A DNA stretch of 28,830 nt from Lobulomyces angularis (taxonomy: Eukaryota > Chytridiomycota > Chytridiomycetes > Lobulomycetales > Lobulomycetaceae), in NCBI GenBank assembly GCA_027604685.1, contig JADHYX010000286.1, positions 1 through 28,830 on the forward strand. The letters are read 5' to 3'. Below are positions 21,697 to 28,830 of this stretch, piece after piece. Every line of letters starts with the position of its first letter. Positions within the stretch are counted from its first letter, which is position 1. Made by a program: the position numbers and the translations under genes. The notes below the pieces were generated by a model. The model saw nothing but the letters and a program-made list of their open reading frames with translations, was not told the origin of the DNA and did no database searches.

Positions 21697-24600
21697 TCAA
21701 AATTTTGAAGAGCATTTACAATCACAGTCACTTACGGGACAAATGTCATGGATTTCAAACCAATCATTAATATGACCTCCATGACCACCATGTGAACAAC
21801 TAGCACACCAAGTAAACCACTGATCCACTCCATTCATATAGATGCCTTGAAAAAAGATTAAAAAAATTTAAAAAATAGCACAAACTTTCACTATTTTTTT
21901 TCGGGTAATTTAATGTATCTACTGGAGTCCCCATATGAAGCAAGCAAAGAGAACATCTGGGTAGTGGTTTTCTGCAATTGGGACAACTAGTAATCTAAAA
22001 CAAACTATCAATACAGCAGGCTATATGAATCACACCTTATGCTTTCCACTAATCCCTCCTGTATTCAGGCCAACAATTGATCCTAAACCAATTCCCGATG
22101 TTGATAAAGATTTTTTCGACTCAGTAATGCTAGATCCACAAAAGTTACATTTGACAGATATGGAAGGGGGAATGTGATGCAGTAAACCTTGATTGGAGTA
22201 GCTACTATTACTAACATTAGCAGCTTTTAAAGTTTGCTCAAATATTTGTCTTCTAGCAATGTCAAACTTAGCTAAAAAAGCAAAGAAATTTAATTTTAGA
22301 AATTAAGTTCCTTATTTACAACAATACCTCTAATATGATACAGCTGCCATCGATCCAATAAAGATCTGTAACTAAAAGGAAATGATAAATATTAACATTG
22401 AATTAAACATTGTGTACATTGTTATCCATTCATCAATTCTATCGTCTTGCAAAAAAACAAGAGGAGAAGTTAAGCCTAATAACACACCAACTGTTTGAAT
22501 ATCGCTTGTTCTTTCTAAAAAGTTATCAAATAAATCTAAACATTTTGTTGAAAAAAATCCTGTCAAAAGTAATCCTTCCAAGTTTCCTTGCTTAACTAAT
22601 TTTTCCATCAATTTTTCTACGTAACTTAGCAACTAGTATTTAAAGGTAAGCTCAACTATTATTCGCAAGTTAATGGTACACACCTCTTTATCATCCAGAA
22701 ATCTTAAAGCTATTCCAATTTTATCAGGAACAGAGAGCTGTTCATCTGATAAAACCACCTTCCAATCACCGTCAGAAGAAAGTAAAGTAAAAATAGAACG
22801 CAAGTACGGATCTTTTAATTCCAAAGACAGTGATTTGCATAGGCTTTTCCATAAAGTTATGTCATCGGTACTTGTCATTACTGCATTAAACCCAGCTAGA
22901 ACAGTAGCTACAAGCTTCAATCTTTCAACTAAACAAATATTTTACATAAGTACGCGATGATAACTTACCCTTGCTATCATTTAAAGTTTGAATAGCCCTA
23001 TTGAAGTCTTCACCAAAAAATAAAGCCATTCCGGCGGCCTTTTCATACTGCTTCACACTTTCCATCCTTTATTTACTTATTTTTAATGAAACTTAAAATA
23101 CAGGAAACTACCTAGTAATTGCTTGTTCTAAAGTCTCTTCATTACTGCTCTTGTTTTCTGCTTCATTGGCAAAGCTTAAGCCACACATCTGCAAGCCAAG
23201 CTCTCTAAGTGAATCTTGATTTGATTTTTTAAAAAACTTCTTGGAACCATCTACTGAACTGTAGTAAATGCTATTATTAAGAAAAATTTTTATTTAAGGC
23301 ATATCACAAACACTGCTTTCTCCCTATCCATTTCGCATGAGTGCGATGGTTGTAAGTTACTCTCACTATTTACTTTTCTAAGATTATTAGAAGATCTGTT
23401 TTGTTTTCTGGTGTCATTCACTGACTTATGTCCTACAAAAAAAAAAAAAGAAAAAAAATGAATGAAACTAATTTTCAATAAAATACTTTTTCTGTTGATC
23501 ATGTCCTGTATTACATCATAAATCCCAAAATAGGTGTAATTTATTGAATCCATCATTAATTTTCCCTTCTTTGCAGATTCCTCAGTCCCTAAAATAATTA
23601 TTAAGTTATTTGGAGTTTAAATGTACGCAACATCCAGCTCCACAAATTCCTCAATTCGTTGTCATTAGACACTACCTCTACGTTGGTCCGTGCCTTACAA
23701 AAAAAATTTGGTACACCACAAATATTGTAATTTACATTTAATGAGTACCCAGTTTCCGCTCTCACTCTCATTTTCCAAGAAATGTCCTCTTTCAATTGGC
23801 AATTTCCCACATTGTCATCTTCATAACATCCAAAAATTTGAATTTGTTCTCCTGAACTTGTATCAAGGCTAACAACCGCAGCTAAATTTCCAATTGGGTT
23901 CCATGAAGTGTTTACACTTTGAAAGTAACAGTTAGCCAAATATTTACATTATTTCGAAGTCAGTTACCAAGAGTCAATTGCAGTTAATTTTACAGTTTCT
24001 TTATGTGAAGTAATCACAAACAGCTTTAATCCTTCGGAAGGTACAAACGAAAAACCAGTAACTACGGATTCAGGGAGTGGGACCACTAATAAGTAAAATT
24101 CAGTATTAAAAAACTAAGTGGATGCTTCTTAATTCCCAAATTAAACCTTGACGCATTTTCCAAAGAATAGTAGTATCAGCAATCTGATAATCATCAACTT
24201 TTTCTAAGTCAATAGGCGAATTTTGAGAACCAACAGGAGAGACCAGTGAATTTCCAAATGAAGTCGATAAATTCATAGCCACATTATTATTTTCAAAACT
24301 GCTTGTAAGCTGCGACATTGTTGTTAGCGGTGACACATTTCCTTGATTAAAATTTTTTTTTTGAACAAACGAATTCGCATCCTTACAAATTCCTTTTTTT
24401 ATATCCCATAATTTGACTTGATCGGAATCTTTTCCAATGGCAGATAATAGCCCTGACCTTGATGTGGACCAGGAAATTTCACTAATTTCCTTTAGGTCAC
24501 TGGGAAATGATATTACCTAATATATTAATAAAATAATGCAATTTATCAGATTATTATACAGGTTCGTTAGATTTTAACTTTCTAATATCCCAGACTCTAA

Positions 24601-25729
24601 TTATTCCTATGAAAAAAATTAAAAAAAATTTGAAGAACTAAAAAAAAAAAAAAAAAAACCAACCATCCTCGGCATAGGATGCAAATTGAGTTTTAACCAA
24701 CGAATCACAAACTAAGCCAGATACGGCCCTGGTTGATATGGTGCTGGTAGGAGTTGACCCATCTACTGTATCAATAAAAATTAAAGTTACTAAAACGTTA
24801 TATTACATCGAAGATCATAAATTTTTAACCATTTGTTTCCCATTCCTGAAACTAAAGTTTTATTTCCGAAAAAAAACCAATCTGCACTAGAAACTGCCTC
24901 AGAAGAACCTAACTGAGCAATAGGAGCGGTACAGCTGCAATAATACAGATAATTTCATTTTTTCTATTAAGCTTGACTAAAAACATGTTTTTTTTTACCT
25001 ATTATTTTTTTCTAAGTAATTAAAATATGAAAAAAGCATATGAGAATTAGAATTACCTGAGGTACATTTTGTATGGTTTTTAATGTTAGCATCGCTGTCA
25101 AACATTAATAGCTCCACAGAATCAGCATCATTTAATCCTTCTGTTGGCTCCGCATTTATGGAAGCAAACTTAGTATCATATATCATCAAGCAAAAATCAT
25201 TTCTGACTTTATCCAATCCAGTTAATAACAAATTCGGATCATTTGGGCAGAACGCAACCACGTTGCAGGATCTGCTATGTGGAGGAATTAGTTCTCCCAA
25301 GATGTCTAATTTTCTGGATTGTTGAGGAGATTCTGGATATGTATAAGGAGATGTACTCAGAAAATCTACTGCTGTCAGTAAAATTTTTCCCGTCTGCAAT
25401 CCAATTGCTAAGGTGTCATACATTGACCACGCAATGCACTTCATGTAGTTAAAATCACAGTTTGTAGAGACCAATTGAATTTCTTTACTTTTTTTCTAGT
25501 AATTAAATTAAAGCAATCTTAGATAAAAATTATTTCTAATTTTTTAAATATGCAGTTATAATTGAAGAAATTTATATACGCTTGTCAGAGGATTGTTCTT
25601 ACCAAGTGAAAAAATTTTAAGGTATTGTAATTAGAGAGTTCTATAAAATACGAAGAATTACTTGGACCACAAACTAATCTATCAAAGAAAAGTTTAATTA
25701 AATACTCTTATAGCTTACTTTTTCGCCAT
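21697..25729 (-). CDS. MIOS: MIOS, GATOR2/SEA complex WD-repeat subunit (Sea4)
   Basis: Many short exons on the minus strand, from the ATG at 25729 to the TGA at 21697-21699. MIOS is a core part of GATOR2 (SEACAT in yeast), which relieves GATOR1 inhibition and so promotes TORC1 at the vacuole or lysosome. The N-terminal half is a WD40 propeller: [79 protein letters not shown]. The middle is alpha-solenoid ([45 protein letters not shown]). The end is the diagnostic zinc domain: [28 protein letters not shown], then [21 protein letters not shown] and [11 protein letters not shown] polar Ser/Asn loop interrupts the propeller near 24150-24350. The first exon is 11 nt. Exon limits in the solenoid are less certain than at the ends. 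Confidence 0.93.
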
Positions 25730-25996
25730 TTTTGAATTAAAAAAAGTATATTTTCAACTTAAGAAAAAATTTTTTTAATCATATTTTAAAAATTTCTCAA
25801 ATTACTAAAAGAAAATGCAAGTACAGCGGAAATCTTCATATGACTTAGTATTTGTAAAACTTATTAGTTTATAAACATTGCCTTTCACTTCATTAACTTG
25901 AAAATGCATTCTTTTAATGTAAATACGCACTTTTTTAATGTTTTAGAAACATTTTTTTTTATTTCTTATAACAACCATTTAATTTTATTTCTAATA

Positions 25997-27772
25997 TTAT
26001 TTTGAGTAGTAATTTGATGTAGGAATTAATGGTAATTGATTACTTTTTAAAGTGTAAAAAATGAAGAAAAATATTCCGAGGATCAGCAAGATCGCTAACC
26101 CGTAACATTTAAAATGATGGAAGAGTCTAGTGCAGGTTGTGGAATTTTGAAGCTGTTGTTGAGTGGGGTAGCAGCAATCTAAAAAAAAAACATCGTCGTC
26201 CATTATCACTTCAACTGAAGCTGTTCCTTCACCTGTATGTTCTTTCATTTTAAATAACATGACATCCTCCGGCACTAAAGCGTTGTTTCTAAATATCATC
26301 CTTGTTTTAGAAGATTCCAAGAAATCAGTATCTGTTGCAAATAAAGTTGCATCCCACATTATGTCCTCTTCCTTCTCAGAATGTATATCTGCTTTTGTTC
26401 TTTCCTCACCTGAATGCACTTCTTCGCTGATTACTTCAATTTTTTCCTTAGTACTTTCTTTTCTAATTGACTTCGCGGCTAAGATACCCTTTCGCGAAGT
26501 TGAATGTACCAAATTTTCCTTTGTAAAAGTCCCAAACGATCTAACAGTATCATAATCAGCAATTTGCTCGAAGTTCAGGCTTTCTTTTTCTTTTTTGACC
26601 ATATCTCTCCATTCTTCGATGGTCGCTTGAGCGCCGGAAGCAGTTATTGAATTGGCGTAGGACAGCGATCTTCTTCTTGTTTTAACAGTAGGAGGCACTA
26701 CACTTTTCAATTCATTTTTTGGAATTTGTACTCCAAATTTTGTTATAAATCCTGGTAATACTAGCTTTTTGACTTGATTTGCTGATCCAATTTGTAATGG
26801 AGCTGGAGAGCGTTGGACTGAAATCGTTACTGCTGTATGCCTTCTTCTGGAAAGGTGCTCCTGCATTATTCGTGCTTCACCTAATTGTTGAATATGTTGT
26901 TCATCTATCGAATATGTTCTTTTTTTGTATTCTAGAGGTATTAAAGGTTCTACGAGTGGTGTAGGAGGTGTTGGAGGTACAGATAGTGGTGTGATAGGGA
27001 TATTTATGGTGTCACTTTTTACTGAAGATGTAGGAGGGTTTAATGCATGTTTATATGATATGGCTTTAATTCTTGAAGTTTTACTAAATGTAATTTTTTT
27101 GTGAGCTGATTTCGATTCAATATCAGTGTCATCGATTGCAACATTGACCGCGGGACCCAAATTCCATGTTTGCACAATACCAGACTCTATTTCTTTTACG
27201 GTAGAACTCAGCTCCGCTTCTCTTGAAGCAACATTTTTATCCATATTTGCAAAAAATTTTGGTATTAACGATGGTTTTCTTTTGTTGTCTGATATATTTT
27301 GGTTTACTAGATCACTATTTAAAATTGGTTGATTTTCATTTTCATTTTCATTGACTTCATTTGATATAACAATTAATGCTGTAGTTTCTTTTTTAATTTT
27401 GGAAAAAACCACAGGAACCTCTCTCCTTTTAACCATGAAATATTGCACATTACCAATAATGTCAGTATTTGTTAAAGGGTTAAGTACATGCAATCTATGA
27501 ATCAATTTTTTTCCTAAGTAAACTTGCGTTTGAAACAGAATTTTATTCAAATGATATGCGTGGTAGTAGCTATAAAAAGCCTTCCCAGGTTGTTTGTGAT
27601 CCCAAGTTTGTACCCTCGCTATTATGAAGCATTTTGATTCAGAACCTGCTTTGTTAAAGGCTGCAGCTAAATCTCCAAAGGTTTCTAAACAAAATGAATC
27701 CTCATAATCCACGGAAATAGAATCTATAACTTTCCCACCAGTACTATCTAAAAGTTGAATTATGTCATTCAT
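25997..27772 (-). CDS. Tail-anchored protein of unknown function, intronless
   Basis: A single uninterrupted 591-codon frame from ATG at 27772, the only intronless gene here. I do not recognise a named family. Residues 1 to about 125 look like a compact folded domain (FCLETFGDLAAAF, CFIIARVQTWDHKQPGKAFY, YYHAYHLNKILFQTQVYLGK, HVLNPLTNTDIIGNVQYFMV). Residues 130-430 are mostly low complexity, with SP and TP sites and a proline-rich stretch (PITPLSVPPTPPTPLVEP). A second ordered-looking segment, DATLFATDTDFLE to DDDVFFLDCCY, lies near 475-530. A single hydrophobic helix (YGLAILLILGIFFFIF) near 557-572 is followed by only 19 residues, which fits a tail anchor with the bulk in the cytosol. It lies 266 bp downstream of the MIOS start, on the same strand. 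A conserved fungal protein is possible, but that is only an impression. Confidence 0.85.
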   Translation of the reverse strand: MNDIIQLLDSTGGKVIDSISVDYEDSFCLETFGDLAAAFNKAGSESKCFIIARVQTWDHKQPGKAFYSYYHAYHLNKILFQTQVYLGKKLIHRLHVLNPLTNTDIIGNVQYFMVKRREVPVVFSKIKKETTALIVISNEVNENENENQPILNSDLVNQNISDNKRKPSLIPKFFANMDKNVASREAELSSTVKEIESGIVQTWNLGPAVNVAIDDTDIESKSAHKKITFSKTSRIKAISYKHALNPPTSSVKSDTINIPITPLSVPPTPPTPLVEPLIPLEYKKRTYSIDEQHIQQLGEARIMQEHLSRRRHTAVTISVQRSPAPLQIGSANQVKKLVLPGFITKFGVQIPKNELKSVVPPTVKTRRRSLSYANSITASGAQATIEEWRDMVKKEKESLNFEQIADYDTVRSFGTFTKENLVHSTSRKGILAAKSIRKESTKEKIEVISEEVHSGEERTKADIHSEKEEDIMWDATLFATDTDFLESSKTRMIFRNNALVPEDVMLFKMKEHTGEGTASVEVIMDDDVFFLDCCYPTQQQLQNSTTCTRLFHHFKCYGLAILLILGIFFFIFYTLKSNQLPLIPTSNYYSK

Positions 27773-28630
27773 TAGTAATAAGTACGGTAGATTTGATTTA
27801 AAATCTTAGCATTGCATTGGAATTATCCAATAAAAATTACCCAATCAAAACTAGTTTTAAAGTTCTATATAAACAGTAAGAAGAAAAAAATTCATAAAAC
27901 AAAAAAGGAATGCATAAGTGTACTATAATACAACAATGTCTTAAAAAGTTTGATTAATTATCACTTAGATTAAATCTAAAAATTATGCCAGAAATATCCA
28001 AATTATTGGTAAATAATTGAGGTACCTAATAAATAATTTATTGACACTTTTAATAATTTTTATTAAGTTCTTCCTAGTCATGCATTAATATTTTGACCAA
28101 GTCACTTTTACTACTCTGTTCATGAAAAATTGCCATGTATTAATTGAAATATATTTAATTCTATCATCCTATAATAAGAACCTTACAACTTTACACTGCG
28201 CAAATTGTAGTCTTAAAATTTGTCGTCAGTATTTGATGCCTCTACTTTCAAGTGCAAACATTTTTGAATGCAAACTCGTAAATGGCTCCTGAAGAAAAAG
28301 GTTTAAATTCATTATAAAAGACTTCTACAATATCAAAATGGAAATACTCTAATAATCAACAGAGTTTATTCGATATATCCATACTCATTATGCTTCAAAT
28401 GTGTGGTAAAGTGGTTTTTCACATTGATTTTTAATTTAAAGAGTTGTTGATTAAATGCGAAAATTAAATACTTCACAATGTTGTGATTGTAATTTTTACT
28501 AATTTATCTTACAGCTGATGAATTATGCTACTGAAATTCAGATTTATTGAAATGGAGTTTCAATGTATTGTATCAAAAAAATACAAAATTTAACCCTCAA
28601 AAGAATTTACCAGCAATTACTTTTTTTTCT

Positions 28631-28774
28631 ATCATAATATCTATTAAATGGCTTTCAAATATTTCAATAAACAGAGGCTCAAACTTTTGAATTTTTTGAC
28701 TACTAGTTATCTAGTGAAAAAGTGACACATATTCAACTTTTTACTAATTTTTCTAGTGCTTGGGCATTATCTTT
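28631..28774 (-). pseudogene. Possible 3' exons of an unknown minus-strand gene, probably decayed
   Basis: On the minus strand, a CTAAC branch site and TTCAG acceptor precede KDNAQALEKL (28745-28774). A 33-nt GT/AG gap leads in phase to ITSSQKIQKFEPLF and on through IEIFESHLIDIMIEKK (to about 28631). Beyond that I find only fragments with stops, one of them open at about 28236-28310. The first exon overlaps the 29-bp sequence repeated near the left edge, where the same frame is broken by a stop. Family unknown. Confidence 0.3.
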
Positions 28775-28782
28775 CTGAACAT
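28754..28782 (-). repeat. 29-bp dispersed repeat, right copy (inverted)
   Basis: Inverted copy of 83-111 with two mismatches (A/G and T/C). It spans the acceptor and the first codons of the possible exon on the minus strand. Confidence 0.6.
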
Positions 28783-28830
28783 TAATTAATGTTAGAAAAA
28801 TAGCACAACAAACACCAACATATATTTAAA

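Larger units (their letters stand above)
27773..28830. other. Right-edge gap with possible decayed exons
   Basis: About 1 kb upstream of the intronless gene. It is AT-rich with no intact gene. The last 200 bp and a stretch near 28230-28300 hold exon-like minus-strand pieces, listed separately. Nothing else was recognised. Confidence 0.5.

Noticed and set aside
22410..22960. Plus-strand frames of 60-95 codons opposite MIOS
   Set aside because: They are shadows of the minus-strand solenoid exons, which carry the conserved MIOS blocks.
26259..27332. Plus-strand frames opposite the intronless gene
   Set aside because: They are antisense shadows of a single long coherent frame.
1..28830. CRISPR arrays, operons, Shine-Dalgarno sites, prophage or insertion sequences
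   Set aside because: The spliced genes show this is eukaryotic nuclear DNA, and no regularly spaced repeats or intact transposase were seen.

Overview
This is a gene-dense, AT-rich, intron-rich eukaryotic nuclear window. Ten protein-coding genes have split coding regions and one is intronless. Introns are mostly 32-110 nt, begin GT and end AG, and several carry a CTAAC-like branch site. TAA, TAG and TGA all serve as stops, so the standard code applies. The gene set (ISP4-type oligopeptide transporter, Cdc25, Cdc123, eIF2-beta, a TMF/Sgm1 golgin, LAMTOR2, MIOS, METTL4-type methyltransferase) fits an opisthokont. An early-diverging fungus (chytrid, cryptomycete or aphelid grade) is the likeliest source; this is an inference from gene content and base composition, not a species call.

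Layout, left to right. 131-1376 (+): seven-helix, GPCR-like membrane protein. 2478-5174 (+): oligopeptide transporter of the OPT family, with a possible distal first exon at 1687. 5886-7252 (+): eIF2-beta. 8463-10254 (+): Cdc25 phosphatase. 11148-13320 (+): F-box protein. 13392-14603 (-): Cdc123. 14656-16034 (+): METTL4-like MT-A70 methyltransferase, sharing a 52-bp promoter gap with Cdc123. 16246-19776 (+): TMF-type golgin. 20066-20604 (+): LAMTOR2/p14. 21697-25729 (-): MIOS. 25997-27772 (-): intronless tail-anchored protein of unknown function. For nine genes I joined exons by hand and the reading phases close exactly.

Functional links: eIF2-beta and Cdc123 belong to the same eIF2 pathway (Cdc123 assembles the eIF2 trimer). 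LAMTOR2 (Ragulator) and MIOS (GATOR2/SEA) both control TORC1 on the vacuole or lysosome and sit tail to tail. Cdc25 and an F-box protein, both types of protein used in cell-cycle control, are neighbours.

The gaps hold the less explained material. Two minus-strand coding relics (about 1.87-2.33 kb and 10.44-11.09 kb) look related to each other. A 29-bp sequence near the left edge recurs inverted near the right edge, apparently inside another decayed coding segment. There are also two short GC-rich patches at 8.08 and 21.36 kb.
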